Assembly: GCF_000372805.1 (NCBI RefSeq)
Contig: NZ_KB889827.1
Coordinates: 78,263 to 142,262 of the forward strand
Length of the DNA stretch: 64,000 bases
Origin: Marinobacter gelidimuriae
Lineage (GTDB): Bacteria; Pseudomonadota; Gammaproteobacteria; Pseudomonadales; Oleiphilaceae
Direction of reading: 5' to 3'
The notes beneath the pieces were generated by a model, which worked only from the letters and a program-made list of their open reading frames with translations, was not told the origin of the DNA and made no database searches. Positions 39,917 to 49,861 of the stretch are shown in pieces (positions within the stretch are counted from its first letter, which is position 1; each line of letters starts with the position of its first letter). The position numbers and the translations under genes are program-made.

Positions 39917-41524
39917 TCAACGCCCTGAGCAGGCTAACACTCGGGGCAAAGCATCAATAACATCGGTTGGCTGCAGGCCCATATAGCCAAACTGCTGAGT
40001 TGCCAAGTTAGCGGCCGCCAGGTGCAAAGCGGCAGCCGTCACGGCCGCCTGAGCCGGATCCGCCCACTGCGCCCATAAACCACCGGCGATACCCGCCAGA
40101 ACATCCCCCATCCCCCCGGTAGCCAACCCCGGATTACTGCCGCTGGCCACAAACATTTGACCGTGCATGCTCGCAATCACGGTGCCGGCGCCCTTAAGTA
40201 GAATGGCGCCTCCGTACCGCGACTGTAACGTGCGCGCTGCACTTAACCGGTCAATCTCCACCTCTGCAACGGTGCAGCCCAGAAGGCGCGCAGCCTCCCC
40301 AGGGTGAGGGGTCAAAATACGATTGTCCGCGGCTACCGACGCTTTGTTCGCCATCAGGCCGCCCGCCATCAGATTCAAGGCGTCGGCATCCAGCACCTGC
40401 GGTTTGTTGCATGCCAACACCTGCTGCAGCATCTGTTGACCCCAGGCCGACTGGCCAAGGCCTGGCCCACAAACCACCACGGTTGCCGCCGCTAGCAGAG
40501 GCGCCAACTCAGAGCCATGCACAACGCCGTGACTCATGACCGACGGGCACCGGCTCAGTGCTGCAGCCACGTGTTCTTGCCGGGTCGCCAAGGAAACCAG
40601 CCCTGCACCGCTGCGGGCAGCAGCCTCTGCCACCAGCAATCCCGCACCACCAAAACCAAGATCGCCGGCAACCACTAGCACATGACCAAAATGGCCTTTG
40701 TGCGCGTTGGCAGCGCGCTTCGAAATACCCGAAGTAACGGAAGACCAGTCGGCCCGCGTGGCCAACACCGGCTCGGTACAGCCACCAAGCTGCTGGGCGG
40801 CACCCAAATCTTCGAAAACCACCTCACCGCAAACAGCAGGACCGTGGCCGGTGAACAGGCCGGCTTTCAAACCTATAAATGTTACCGTAGCCTCCGCAGC
40901 AACGACATCACCCGCGGCTGCACCGGTGGTGGCATTGAGCCCTGAGGGTACGTCCAGCGCCAAAACGCCCGCGGCTGATTGATTGCAAAGCACAATAACT
41001 CGCGCGAATTCACCCCGTGGCGCGCCATTCAGGCCAGTGCCCAACATAGCGTCTACCGTAACATCGGCCTGTTCCAGAAAACTCGTCAAATCCGTGTCAG
41101 CCGACTGCGCTGCGGTCACCATACTGATCTTCTGATCGCTCGCCCGCTGCCAGGCTTTACGGGCATCACCCTGCAGTTTGGCGGGATCTGTCAGCACCAG
41201 GCAGGTTACGCCCAAGCCATGGCGCAGAGCGCAAGTCGCCAACAGATAACCATCGCCACCATTATTACCCGCACCGCAGAGCACCAAAACTCGGCGGCAC
41301 TGGGGCCAGCGTCGCAGGAGCTGGCGAAAAGCACTGCGAGCAGCGGCCTGCATCAACTCAAAGCCATCGACTCCTTGTTCGTCAATCAAGTACCGGTCCA
41401 GATTGCGCACCGAACCGGCGCGGTACAAAGCCTGTGGCAGGCCAGCACCGGGCCCTGTGGGCGCTGACAAATCAGGCTTTGATAGACGGTACTCTGATAG
41501 ACTGTGCCTTGCTAACCACAACAT
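39917..41524 (-). CDS. nnrD: Bifunctional NAD(P)HX epimerase/dehydratase
   Basis: Repairs hydrated NAD(P)H. 535 residues: N-terminal YjeF_N epimerase (about 30-240; G-A-G-N-N-G-G-D-G near residue 88) and C-terminal ribokinase-like ADP/ATP-dependent dehydratase (about 255-530; V-V-C-G-P-G-L-G, D-A-D-A-L-N, L-T-P-H-P-G-E-A-A-R-L-L, T-G-G-M-G-D-V-L-A-G). ATG 41524 has GGAG six bases upstream; TTG 41536 is in frame but lacks such a site. Divergent from queG, 153 bases apart, in which I see no further gene. Confidence 0.94.
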   Translation of the reverse strand: MLWLARHSLSEYRLSKPDLSAPTGPGAGLPQALYRAGSVRNLDRYLIDEQGVDGFELMQAAARSAFRQLLRRWPQCRRVLVLCGAGNNGGDGYLLATCALRHGLGVTCLVLTDPAKLQGDARKAWQRASDQKISMVTAAQSADTDLTSFLEQADVTVDAMLGTGLNGAPRGEFARVIVLCNQSAAGVLALDVPSGLNATTGAAAGDVVAAEATVTFIGLKAGLFTGHGPAVCGEVVFEDLGAAQQLGGCTEPVLATRADWSSVTSGISKRAANAHKGHFGHVLVVAGDLGFGGAGLLVAEAAARSGAGLVSLATRQEHVAAALSRCPSVMSHGVVHGSELAPLLAAATVVVCGPGLGQSAWGQQMLQQVLACNKPQVLDADALNLMAGGLMANKASVAADNRILTPHPGEAARLLGCTVAEVEIDRLSAARTLQSRYGGAILLKGAGTVIASMHGQMFVASGSNPGLATGGMGDVLAGIAGGLWAQWADPAQAAVTAAALHLAAANLATQQFGYMGLQPTDVIDALPRVLACSGR

Positions 41525-41677
41525 CGGACACTCCAAGCCAAAGAAACCGGTTTAAGACAAATTGCCAGCTATTTGTAAAGCATAGCAAAACCACAAAAAA
41601 GGTCACAACTTAATCAAATTAAATCTGCACGCTAACACCCGCAAAACGCGGATTCGCCAAACCTACACGGCCGGCCA

Positions 41678-42784
41678 ATGACAGCATCACCTGCAACATC
41701 AACAACCTGCGCAAAAAACAGTCACCAGAAGGTAAATCTGCAGGCATTGGTGCAACAGATTCACGACTGGGCCCAAGAGCTGGGTTTTGCCGACCTGGGC
41801 ATCACCGACGCCGATACCGGTGAGCACGCTGAGCGTCTTAAGCACTGGCTGGAACAGGGCTACCACGGCACCATGGATTACATGGCGAACCACGGCGACA
41901 AGCGCTATACCCCGGCATCTCTGGTTCCGGGCACCGCGCGCGTCATTTCCGTGCGTATGGATTACCTGACGCTGCCCGACAATCCACAACAGGCACTACG
42001 CAATCGCGAAAACGCGTACGTCAGCCGTTACACTCTGGGCCGCGATTACCACAAGCTTATGCGTAAGCGCCTGGCGCAGCTGGCCAAACGTATCGACAGC
42101 GCCCTTGAAGGCCACCAGCATCGCGCCTTTGTAGACAGCGCTCCTGTGCTCGAACGCGCTCTGGCCCAGCGTGCCGGGCTTGGCTGGATTGGTAAAAACA
42201 ACATGGTGATCCACCCCAAAGCGGGCTCGTTCTTTTTCCTCGGGGAGATTTATACCAGCGCGCCCTTGCCCATAGACGCGCCCTTTACAACAGACCACTG
42301 CGGCAGCTGCTCGGCCTGCCTGCAGCTGTGCCCTACCAATGCATTTGTAGACGCACACATGCTGGATGCGCGGCGCTGCATAAGCTATCTGACCATTGAA
42401 TTGAAAGAGAGTATTCCGGAAGAGCTGCGCCCGCTAATGGGCAACCGGGTATTTGGCTGCGACGACTGCCAGTTGGTGTGCCCGTGGAACAAGTTCAGCA
42501 AACACTCTGAGGAAGACGACTTCAAACCCCGCCACGGTCTGGATAACACGTCTCTGGCAGCGCTGATGATGTGGAGCGAAGAACAGTTTTTGCAGCGTAC
42601 AGAAGGCTCGGCCATTCGCCGCACCGGTTATCAAGGCTGGTTGCGCAATCTGGCGGTCGGGCTGGGCAACGCCCCTACCACCATTCCGGTAATAGAAGCG
42701 CTGAGGGCGCGGCAGGATTATCCGTCTGAGATGGTGCGCGAACATGTGGAATGGGCGCTGGCCCAACACGGCCTGGCGCCTTGA
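41678..42784 (+). CDS. queG: Epoxyqueuosine reductase QueG
   Basis: Cobalamin-dependent Fe-S enzyme for the last step of queuosine in tRNA. 368 residues. Two [4Fe-4S] motifs: C-G-S-C-S-A-C-L-Q-L-C-P-T near residue 210 and C-D-D-C-Q-L-V-C-P-W-N near residue 265; G-W-I-G-K-N-N-M near residue 170. ATG 41678 has no good ribosome site; the first 17 residues are not family-like, and a start near 41730 after GAAGGTAAAT would also give a complete protein. Confidence 0.94.
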   Translation: MTASPATSTTCAKNSHQKVNLQALVQQIHDWAQELGFADLGITDADTGEHAERLKHWLEQGYHGTMDYMANHGDKRYTPASLVPGTARVISVRMDYLTLPDNPQQALRNRENAYVSRYTLGRDYHKLMRKRLAQLAKRIDSALEGHQHRAFVDSAPVLERALAQRAGLGWIGKNNMVIHPKAGSFFFLGEIYTSAPLPIDAPFTTDHCGSCSACLQLCPTNAFVDAHMLDARRCISYLTIELKESIPEELRPLMGNRVFGCDDCQLVCPWNKFSKHSEEDDFKPRHGLDNTSLAALMMWSEEQFLQRTEGSAIRRTGYQGWLRNLAVGLGNAPTTIPVIEALRARQDYPSEMVREHVEWALAQHGLAP

Positions 42785-42803
42785 AAGGCAGCCATTGCAG
42801 TCT

Positions 42804-42836
42804 GAGCGCTCGTATGGTTTGAGCGCAGCTGAGTTT
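42804..42836. terminator. Possible weak terminator between queG and orn
   Basis: GCGCTC (42806-42811) and GAGCGC (42821-42826) form a 6-bp stem with a 9-base loop, then AGCTGAGTTT. It lies in the 60-base gap between convergent genes. The T-run is short and offset. Confidence 0.3.
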
Positions 42837-42844
42837 AAATGACC

Positions 42845-43387
42845 TTACAGTTTGAAAAAGTGCTCGCGATAGTGGCGCAGCTCATTGATAGAATCGCGAA
42901 TATCGTCCAGCGCCAAATGATTACCCTGTTTCTTAACCCCGTCCAGTACATCCGGGCGCCAGCGCCGTGCCAGCTCTTTAATGGTGGACACATCCAGGTT
43001 GCGATAGTGGAAAAACTCTTCCAGCTGTGGCATGTACTTCACTAGAAAGCGCCTGTCCTGGCCGATGCTGTTGCCGCACAGCGGGGAATCACCCGGCTCC
43101 AGGTGTTCGCGCAAAAACGCCAGGGTTTGCTGCTCGGCCTCGGCTTCGCTGATGCGACTGTCTTTTACCCGCTGGGTCAGACCACTTTCGCCGTGGGTAC
43201 GGGTACACCATTCGTCCATCGCGCCCATCAGAGCGTCAGACTGATGCACCGCAAGCACCGGGCCTTCGGCAATCAGATTGAGTTCGGAATCGGTAATCAA
43301 GGTAGCCATTTCAATAATGCGCTCCTGCTCCGGATCCAGACCTGTCATTTCCAGGTCAATCCAGACCAGGCGATTGCCCTTTGCCAT
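42845..43387 (-). CDS. orn: Oligoribonuclease
   Basis: DEDDh 3'-5' exonuclease that degrades dinucleotides, including pGpG from c-di-GMP breakdown. 180 residues. [12 protein letters not shown] near residue 8, C-G-N-S-I-G-Q-D-R near residue 100, [12 protein letters not shown] and the final acidic D of the set. In E. coli orn lies next to rsgA and queG as here. Its link to c-di-GMP turnover is of interest because fimX and a PilZ-type gene lie nearby. Confidence 0.97.
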   Translation of the reverse strand: MAKGNRLVWIDLEMTGLDPEQERIIEMATLITDSELNLIAEGPVLAVHQSDALMGAMDEWCTRTHGESGLTQRVKDSRISEAEAEQQTLAFLREHLEPGDSPLCGNSIGQDRRFLVKYMPQLEEFFHYRNLDVSTIKELARRWRPDVLDGVKKQGNHLALDDIRDSINELRHYREHFFKL

Positions 43388-43549
43388 CGATATTTCTCCT
43401 GCGTGGTGCTAACGGTAAAATCCGGAATTTATCAGCGAAACAGTCGATAGTGCAGTCGCCAAACCGGTAGTATGACAAATAGTATGCCAATATGATGACA
43501 CAGCAGCTTTGAAACAACCCCGAAACTTTACCCGGTTAATGAAAAATTT

Positions 43550-44620
43550 ATGGCAAAACGGCGACTCAACAAACAGCAACAATGGCGCATCGAAAAAATT
43601 CAGGGCGAACGGACAGCACGCGCCGCGCGCAAGGAAGAACAGGTAAAAGATCAGGTCGATGCGGGTGAGTTAGGGCCGGAAGTTCAAGGTTTGATTATTG
43701 CGCACTACGGCCAGCAGCTGGACGTAGAAGCCCTTGAAGGCGAGCACCAAGGCACCGTTGTGCGCTGCTTTGTGCGCGCCAATATCGACAGCCTGGTCAC
43801 CGGCGACAAAGTCATCTGGCGCTCCGGTAAAAATCTGACCGGAGTCATAGTCGCTCGCTGCGAACGCCTCAACCTGCTGCAACGGCCGGATAACTTCGGC
43901 GCGCTGAAGCCGGTGGCGGCGAATATTGATTACATCATTCTGGTGATTGCCCCCGAGCCCGAGCCCCACGACAACCTGATTGACCGCTATCTGGTGGCAT
44001 CAGAAACCACCGACATTCCAGCAATATTGCTACTGAACAAGACCGACCTGATCAACGACGACAACCGCGACGCCATAGACGCACTGTTGGCGCGCTATGA
44101 AGCACTGGGCTACCAGGTGGTTCGCACTTCCGCCGCCCTGGCCGGCAACCAGCCGCCGCCGGAGGTGGAAGCCCTGGTGAAAGATCGCACAACGGTGTTT
44201 GTGGGTCAGTCCGGGGTGGGTAAATCGTCCATTATCCAAACCCTGTTGCCCGATGAGGAGCTGCGGGTGGGCGCAGTGTCCCAGAGCACCGGCAAAGGCA
44301 TTCACACCACCACCACAGCCAAGCTGTTCCATCTGCCCATCGGCGGCGACCTGATTGACTCGCCGGGCATCCGCGAGTTTGGTCTGTGGCACATGACACC
44401 GCAGGAAATCGAATACGGCTTTCGCGAAATTCGCGACCTGATGGGCTACTGCAAGTTCCGCAACTGCCGCCACGCCGGCGACCCCGGTTGCGCCATTGAT
44501 GCCGCCGCGGAAGACGGCCGCCTGAGCCCGGAACGCAAAAGGAGCTTCCACCGCATTTTACAGGCCATGGCAGAGCAACAGGCCCGCGGCCTAAAACTGG
44601 ACCAACCCGGAACACGGTAG
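43550..44620 (+). CDS. rsgA: Ribosome small-subunit GTPase RsgA
   Basis: Circularly permuted GTPase for 30S maturation. 356 residues: basic N-terminus (K-R-R-L-N-K-Q-Q-Q-W-R-I), OB fold (about 40-120), permuted G domain with N-K-T-D-L (G4) before G-Q-S-G-V-G-K-S-S (G1) near residue 222 and D-S-P-G-I (G3), and a C-terminal zinc knuckle C-K-F-R-N-C-R-H-A-G-D-P-G-C. The ribosome site is weak. Divergent from orn (162-base gap, no gene seen), followed by psd. Confidence 0.96.
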   Translation: MAKRRLNKQQQWRIEKIQGERTARAARKEEQVKDQVDAGELGPEVQGLIIAHYGQQLDVEALEGEHQGTVVRCFVRANIDSLVTGDKVIWRSGKNLTGVIVARCERLNLLQRPDNFGALKPVAANIDYIILVIAPEPEPHDNLIDRYLVASETTDIPAILLLNKTDLINDDNRDAIDALLARYEALGYQVVRTSAALAGNQPPPEVEALVKDRTTVFVGQSGVGKSSIIQTLLPDEELRVGAVSQSTGKGIHTTTTAKLFHLPIGGDLIDSPGIREFGLWHMTPQEIEYGFREIRDLMGYCKFRNCRHAGDPGCAIDAAAEDGRLSPERKRSFHRILQAMAEQQARGLKLDQPGTR

Positions 44621-44710
44621 CGCCTGAAATTTTGTGCGTTGGGGTATAAGCCTTTTGATGAAATGGGCCGTTTGCTAAACTTCCCGCCATCTTAGCCAAA
44701 GGATTTTCTG

Positions 44711-45580
44711 ATGATGGAAAAGCTGTTTGTTTTAAGCCAGTATCTTACGCCCCAGCTCTCGCTTTCCCGCCTTGCTGGGCGCATGGCTGACAGCACCGGT
44801 ACGCCAGCCTTACGCCACCGCTTCATACGCTGGTTTATTAACCGCTATGGCGTAAACACGAGCGAAGCTGAAAACAGCGACCCCGATGCATACGACAGCT
44901 TCAATGATTTTTTTACCCGAGCACTCAAGCCTGGTTTGCGACCCATTGAGGGTAACGAAAGCACGCTGGTTAGCCCGGTAGACGGTTGCGTCAGCCAGCT
45001 GGGCAATATAAGCGGGGGCCGCATCTTTCAGGCCAAGGGCCAATCGTTCAGCCTGCTGGAACTGTTAGGCGGTGACCAGCAACGGGCCGATATCTTTGCC
45101 GAAGGTGAATTCGCCACCATTTACCTGGCTCCCGGTGACTATCATCGGATTCACATGCCGATGGCCGGACAGTTGCAGGAAATGGTGCACGTGCCCGGCC
45201 GATTGTTCTCTGTAAATCCGGCTACCGCGGCCAGCGTGCCCAACCTGTTTGCCCGCAATGAACGCGTCGTATGCATGTTTGATACCGCGGCCGGCCCAAT
45301 GGCTTTGGTATTGGTAGGCGCAATGATTGTCGGCAGCGTGGAAACTCCCTGGGCCGGCGTCGTGAAACCGGGAGCGGCGTCGGGCGATGGCGGTGTCAGC
45401 CAGCAAAGCTACAGCGGCGAGCAGGCCCTGAAGTTTGCACGGGGTGAGGAAATGGGTCGCTTCCGCCTGGGCTCTACGGTCGTGATGGTGATGTCAAAAG
45501 GCCGAACGCAGTGGAGTAACGCCCAAAAACCCGGAAAAAAAGTGAAGTTAGGCGAAGTTTTCGGCCAGGTCGAAGTTTGA
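44711..45580 (+). CDS. psd: Phosphatidylserine decarboxylase proenzyme
   Basis: Membrane-associated pyruvoyl enzyme making phosphatidylethanolamine. 289 residues. D-S-F-N-D-F-F-T-R near residue 60, catalytic aspartate in S-P-V-D-G-C, H-x-P in Y-H-R-I-H-M-P, and the self-cleavage site R-L-G-S-T-V-V near residue 255, where Ser becomes the pyruvoyl group. AAAGGA lies seven bases before ATG 44711; ATG 44714 is also possible. Ends 25 bases from convergent epmA. Confidence 0.97.
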   Translation: MMEKLFVLSQYLTPQLSLSRLAGRMADSTGTPALRHRFIRWFINRYGVNTSEAENSDPDAYDSFNDFFTRALKPGLRPIEGNESTLVSPVDGCVSQLGNISGGRIFQAKGQSFSLLELLGGDQQRADIFAEGEFATIYLAPGDYHRIHMPMAGQLQEMVHVPGRLFSVNPATAASVPNLFARNERVVCMFDTAAGPMALVLVGAMIVGSVETPWAGVVKPGAASGDGGVSQQSYSGEQALKFARGEEMGRFRLGSTVVMVMSKGRTQWSNAQKPGKKVKLGEVFGQVEV

Positions 45581-45605
45581 AGCTTGTATTTGGAAACTAT
45601 CGCGC

Positions 45606-46574
45606 TCAGGCCCTGGCGAATGGAAAGGCCAGCACCTCATCAATCGAGCTGGCACCCAGTTTCAGCATCAACAACCGGTCCAGCCCCAGGGCAACGCCGG
45701 CGCAATCGGGCAAACCGCTGTCCATCGCGGCCAGAAAAGCGTCGTCTTGCTCCATGGCTGCCTGGCCGCGGGCCTGACGCAGCCGGTTATCCGCTGCAAA
45801 ACGCCGGCGCTGCTCATCCGCATCCGTCAGCTCCCAATAGCCGTTACACAACTCCAGCCCATTGATATACAGTTCAAAGCGATGAGCTACCGCGAAACTG
45901 CCAACCTGGCTGGTGCGCGCCAGCGAGGCCTGTGAAGCAGGGTATTGATGGATAAACACCGGGCAATCCAGCCCTAACCGGGGCTCCACCGCAAAACTCA
46001 TCAGCAAGTCCAGGCAGTCATCGCGGCTCATACCCACAAGCTGCTGCGGCTCCATCCATTGCCCGCAGCGGGCGTGCAGCTGCGCATCGGTGCAGGTGAA
46101 CGGATCAATATGCGCCCAGCGGCGAAGCGCTTCGCGATAACTCAGAGTGTGCGGTCGCAAGCAGTCAAGCCAGGAACAGACCAGGTCCGCTACTTCGTTC
46201 ATCAGGGTTTGGTCATCAAAGCCGCAGCGATACCATTCCAGCATGGAAAATTCGGGGTTGTGCCGGCGCCCGCTTTCACCGTCGCGAAACACTTTTGTAA
46301 CCTGGTAGATATCGCCACAGCCGGCCGCCAACAAGCGCTTCATGTGATATTCCGGGGAAGTCTGCAACCACCCGCCTTGACGGCCCGCTGCGCTCACCCG
46401 GGCAGCAATACCGCTCAGACTGGGATCGGTGACGCCGCAGCGGCCAAGCACCGGGGTTTCAACCTCCAGCACTTGGCGCTGCGCAAAAAAGCCGCGCACA
46501 AACGACAGTTGTTGTGCGCGGCTCTTCAGGGCTCGGCTGGCAGCACCGGGCTGCCAGCTATCAGCGTTGCTCAT
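45606..46574 (-). CDS. epmA: EF-P-(R)-beta-lysine ligase EpmA
   Basis: Truncated class II LysRS paralogue that attaches (R)-beta-lysine to EF-P Lys34. 322 residues, no anticodon domain. Class II motif 2 F-R-D-G-E-S-G-R-R-H-N-P-E-F-S-M-L-E-W-Y-R near residue 100 and motif 3 G-V-A-L-G-L-D-R-L-L near the end. ATG 46574 follows the efp stop by 7 bases; TTG 46577 is in frame but less likely. With efp upstream and epmB divergent, all three parts of the core lysylation route are together. Confidence 0.96.
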   Translation of the reverse strand: MSNADSWQPGAASRALKSRAQQLSFVRGFFAQRQVLEVETPVLGRCGVTDPSLSGIAARVSAAGRQGGWLQTSPEYHMKRLLAAGCGDIYQVTKVFRDGESGRRHNPEFSMLEWYRCGFDDQTLMNEVADLVCSWLDCLRPHTLSYREALRRWAHIDPFTCTDAQLHARCGQWMEPQQLVGMSRDDCLDLLMSFAVEPRLGLDCPVFIHQYPASQASLARTSQVGSFAVAHRFELYINGLELCNGYWELTDADEQRRRFAADNRLRQARGQAAMEQDDAFLAAMDSGLPDCAGVALGLDRLLMLKLGASSIDEVLAFPFARA

Positions 46575-46581
46575 CAACGCC

Positions 46582-47154
46582 CTAGCTTTTAACCCGGTTC
46601 ATATATTCACCGGTGCGAGTGTCTACTTTTAACACTTCACCAATGGTGATAAACAGCGGCACGCTAACCACGGCGCCAGTGGACAGAGTGGCCGGTTTGG
46701 AGCCGCCCTGGGCGGTATCGCCTTTCATGCCCGGATCGGTTTCGACCACTTCCAGCTCGACAAAATTCGGCGGCGTAATCGTCAGCGGCGCACCGTTAAA
46801 CAAGGTAACCGTGTAAACGTTTTGCTCTTTTAGCCATTTAAGGGTGTCGCCTACGGCTTTTCCATCTGCCGCGTACTGCTCAAACGAACCATCAGTGAGC
46901 ATGAAGTGCCAGAATTGGCCGTCGGTGTACAGGTATTCCATGTCCTGATCCATCACGTCTGCACCTTCCAGGCTTTCGTTAGACTTGAAGGTACGATCCC
47001 ACACCCGGTTGGTCATCAGGTTGCGCAGGCGCACCCGGCTGAAGCCCTGGCCTTTACCGGGTTTTACAAATTCGTTTTCCAGAATGATGCAGGGGTCGCC
47101 TTCAAACAAAACCTTAAGACCGCCGCGAAATTCGTTGGTAGAATATGAAGCCAT
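46582..47154 (-). CDS. efp: Translation elongation factor P
   Basis: Rescues ribosomes stalled on proline runs. 190 residues, three beta-barrel domains. The modified lysine is Lys34 in the loop V-K-P-G-K-G-Q. This is the lysine type, not the arginine type that is rhamnosylated by EarP in Pseudomonas aeruginosa; the epmA/epmB neighbours agree. ATG 47154 chosen by homology (M-A-S-Y-S-T-N-E-F); the open frame begins 6 codons earlier. Confidence 0.97.
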   Translation of the reverse strand: MASYSTNEFRGGLKVLFEGDPCIILENEFVKPGKGQGFSRVRLRNLMTNRVWDRTFKSNESLEGADVMDQDMEYLYTDGQFWHFMLTDGSFEQYAADGKAVGDTLKWLKEQNVYTVTLFNGAPLTITPPNFVELEVVETDPGMKGDTAQGGSKPATLSTGAVVSVPLFITIGEVLKVDTRTGEYMNRVKS

Positions 47155-47199
47155 GAAATGTCCACCTGCCAATAGGCTGTTCAGAATTTTAAGGCCACT

Positions 47200-48252
47200 A
47201 TGATACAGCGAACCCCCGTACGTATAGAAGCCCGCGTTTACCCGGAGTGTGGGGAAAGTTCAGAGTCCGCCAGCTGGCAACAGATTTTAGCCAACTCCAT
47301 CAACCGTCCGGCAGAGCTGCTGGAACGCTTGGGGCTCTGCCCTGAACAATGGCTGGCCGGTGCCGATGCAGGGCACCTGCTGTTTTCGATACGGGTGCCC
47401 GAGCCTTTTTTGGCGCGCATGGAATATGGCAACCCCAACGACCCCTTGCTGCGTCAGGTACTGCCATTGGTCGACGAAACCCGCACCCTGGCCGGATTTG
47501 TCGCCGACCCACTGGCCGAAGCGGACGCCATGGCAACAACAGGGCTGATCCGCAAATACAAAAGCCGTGCCCTACTCATGGTGACCGGGCAGTGCGCCAT
47601 TAATTGCCGCTACTGTTTTCGTCGCCACTTCCCCTATGACGAGCAACGGCTAAAACCGCAGGACCGCCAAACCGTGCTGGACACACTGGCAAACAGTCCG
47701 GAAATTAACGAAGTGATTTTCAGCGGGGGCGACCCCCTGGCCGCCAACGATAAATTACTGGCGCAATGGGCCCAGGCCCTGGAGCAGATCCCTCACCTAC
47801 GCCGGCTGAGGATTCACACCCGGCTGCCGGTAGTGATTCCACAGCGGGTTTGCGATGCGCTTCTACAATGGATTCACGCTACCCGTTTGCGGGTAGTTGT
47901 GGTGCTGCACATCAACCATCCTGCGGAAATCGACCAAGCTACGGTTCAGGCCCTGCAAAGGTTAACCGAGGCCGGTGTGACCCTGCTGAATCAAAGTGTT
48001 ATGCTACGTGGTGTGAATGACAGCGTCGATGTACTGGAACAACTTAGCGAGCGGATGTTCGATGCCGGTGTGCTGCCTTACTACCTGCACGCGTTTGACC
48101 CTGTAGCGGGGGCTCACCATTTTGCAGTCCCGGACAGCGAGGCCAAAGCTCTGACACGTGAACTGCTTGAGCGCCTGCCAGGCTTTCTGGTGCCGCGTCT
48201 GGTGCGCGAGTTACCCGGTGCTGGCAGCAAAACGCCTCTTGATCTGGAGTAA
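47200..48252 (+). CDS. epmB: EF-P (R)-beta-lysine synthase (lysine 2,3-aminomutase) EpmB
   Basis: Radical-SAM/PLP aminomutase that makes (R)-beta-lysine for EpmA. 350 residues. Radical-SAM motif [11 protein letters not shown] near residue 128, F-S-G-G-D-P-L near residue 176, and the C-terminal region with the PLP lysine in G-S-K-T-P. Divergent from efp (45-base gap), so the two starts share a control region. Confidence 0.96.
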   Translation: MIQRTPVRIEARVYPECGESSESASWQQILANSINRPAELLERLGLCPEQWLAGADAGHLLFSIRVPEPFLARMEYGNPNDPLLRQVLPLVDETRTLAGFVADPLAEADAMATTGLIRKYKSRALLMVTGQCAINCRYCFRRHFPYDEQRLKPQDRQTVLDTLANSPEINEVIFSGGDPLAANDKLLAQWAQALEQIPHLRRLRIHTRLPVVIPQRVCDALLQWIHATRLRVVVVLHINHPAEIDQATVQALQRLTEAGVTLLNQSVMLRGVNDSVDVLEQLSERMFDAGVLPYYLHAFDPVAGAHHFAVPDSEAKALTRELLERLPGFLVPRLVRELPGAGSKTPLDLE

Positions 48253-48375
48253 GGCGAAACAGCTTATTTTGTAACAAATTGTCAACTCGGTGGTTTTCAC
48301 TTTCCGTATTTGCTTTGCTGGCCTACATTACGTAGTGAATCTACACACTTTTCCCCCTGCGCACTGGCACTCTCT

Positions 48376-49683
48376 ATGGAAGGCACCTCTCTGAAACCAG
48401 ATATCCGGGTACCGGAGCAAAAAACTGCGAACCTTTCGTTCTGCGACACCACACCCAAAGCCTTCAAACAATGGATTGGGTTGCTGCCTATGGCCAACAT
48501 TGGCGAAGTGTCGCGCCAGCTCTATCACGCCATTATTGAACTGCTGGATGCCGGCAACCCGGATAAAAACCGCAAGGTTCTCGCCATCGCCATTCACCGC
48601 AGCATTGCCGAGCTGTCCGGCACCATACTGCGGGCGTATCAGCTTTATTGCCCTCCCCCCCAAACAGCTGGCTGGATTGTCATAAGCTTTACCGATTTGC
48701 GCTCGCACACCAGTTAACCGCTATTGAAGTCGACGACGCCACTCTTGGCCGGCGCAATTCAAGCAGCTGATAGCAAAGAAGCGAGCGAACTGACGCTGCC
48801 TCCACATACCAATGATGCCCTGCTGGTGCACCTTACCCAGGCGCTGGGCACTCTTGCCAAACGCAATTTCAACCGCGTAACCAACCATGGCAGCCTGGAG
48901 CTGTGTGTCGGGCTAACCGCGGTGCACTATTTCATGGCGGGACGCAAAACCCTGAACGACTTCACCCGACAGCCTGAGGCGGAAGGCACCGAAGACAACA
49001 TGTTTATCCGCAGCTCCACTCGAAGAAACGACGCTTGGGCCGGCGCGCACGATGCCGGTAACAGAGACGAGGGCATGTTGGCCGGCAATGCTCCTATCAA
49101 CTTCACCAGCGCCAGGACCCGTGCCAGTGCGGCACTCAAAAACACGCCCTGCGCCTGTCGCGCAAAGATGGTAAATACCAGCCCTGGCGGCTTTTGCATT
49201 GCCTGGGACAGCCAAATACCCAGCAGCCTGCAGACAGGCGAAATTCTCGGCGTACGCGAGCAGAGCTCACAACCCTGGAGTGTTGCCGTGGTTCGCTGGA
49301 TTCGCCAGATTAAAAACGAGGGCACGCAGATTGGTATTGAACTACAGGCACCCAGGGCGACACCATGCGCTGTGCGCCTGATTCAGAAACTGGGTAACAG
49401 TAGCGAGTACTTACGCGGGCTGATGCTGCCGGAAATCAGCGTCATCAACCAGCCTGCCACGCTGATTGTGCCGCGGCTGCCCTTTCAATCTGGAAACCGT
49501 ATTACCCTGCTGATTGATGACCAGGAAGAACAAGGCCAGCTGCTGAAAAAAATGACGGCGACCGGCAGCATCAACCAATTTGAAATAAAACTTCAGAGCA
49601 GGCCTGACGCTAAAACCAGCACCAATAGACCCGGTCCTGCTACCAGCGAAGATGAATTTGATTCGCTCTGGCCCTCGCTGTAA
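48376..49683 (+). pseudogene. Decayed PilZ-type c-di-GMP-related protein
   Basis: The parts match, from memory, a conserved gammaproteobacterial protein of about 550-600 residues with a C-terminal PilZ-like domain. Piece 1 (48376 on; M-E-G-T-S-L-K-P-D-I) reaches R-Q-L-Y-H-A-I-I-E-L and jumps directly to A-I-H-R-S-I-A-E-L-S, apparently missing about 70 residues. At a run of seven C (48655-48661) the family frame shifts: frame 1 stops at 48717, while another frame from 48663 reads N-S-W-L-D-C-H-K-L-Y-R-F-A-L until 48770. The rest (from about 48751, N-D-A-L-L-V-H-L-T-Q-A-L-G-T-L to 49683) is back in the first frame and lacks roughly 130 expected residues. The PilZ-like part keeps N-T-S-P-G-G and R-E-Q-S. 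A start at 48724 could still produce the C-terminal domain alone. fimX follows. Confidence 0.72.
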
Positions 49684-49861
49684 TACGCGCAAACTCTTTG
49701 TACCTGATTGCCTAATCAGAGCTTCGTGTGTCTCAACTCAGCGCCACGCCCGTGCCGGACTTGTTATTACCCGGCAACCTCTTCATCATTCACACTCATC
49801 CAAGAGCCGGGCTTTGTCAGCGGCCCGGCTCCGTCAGTGTGCAGCACGAGATTGTCGAGTC

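Noticed and set aside
48655..48661. Phase-variable C tract controlling the PilZ-type gene
   Set aside because: Seven C is short for slipped-strand switching, and restoring the frame would still leave the gene missing large internal parts.
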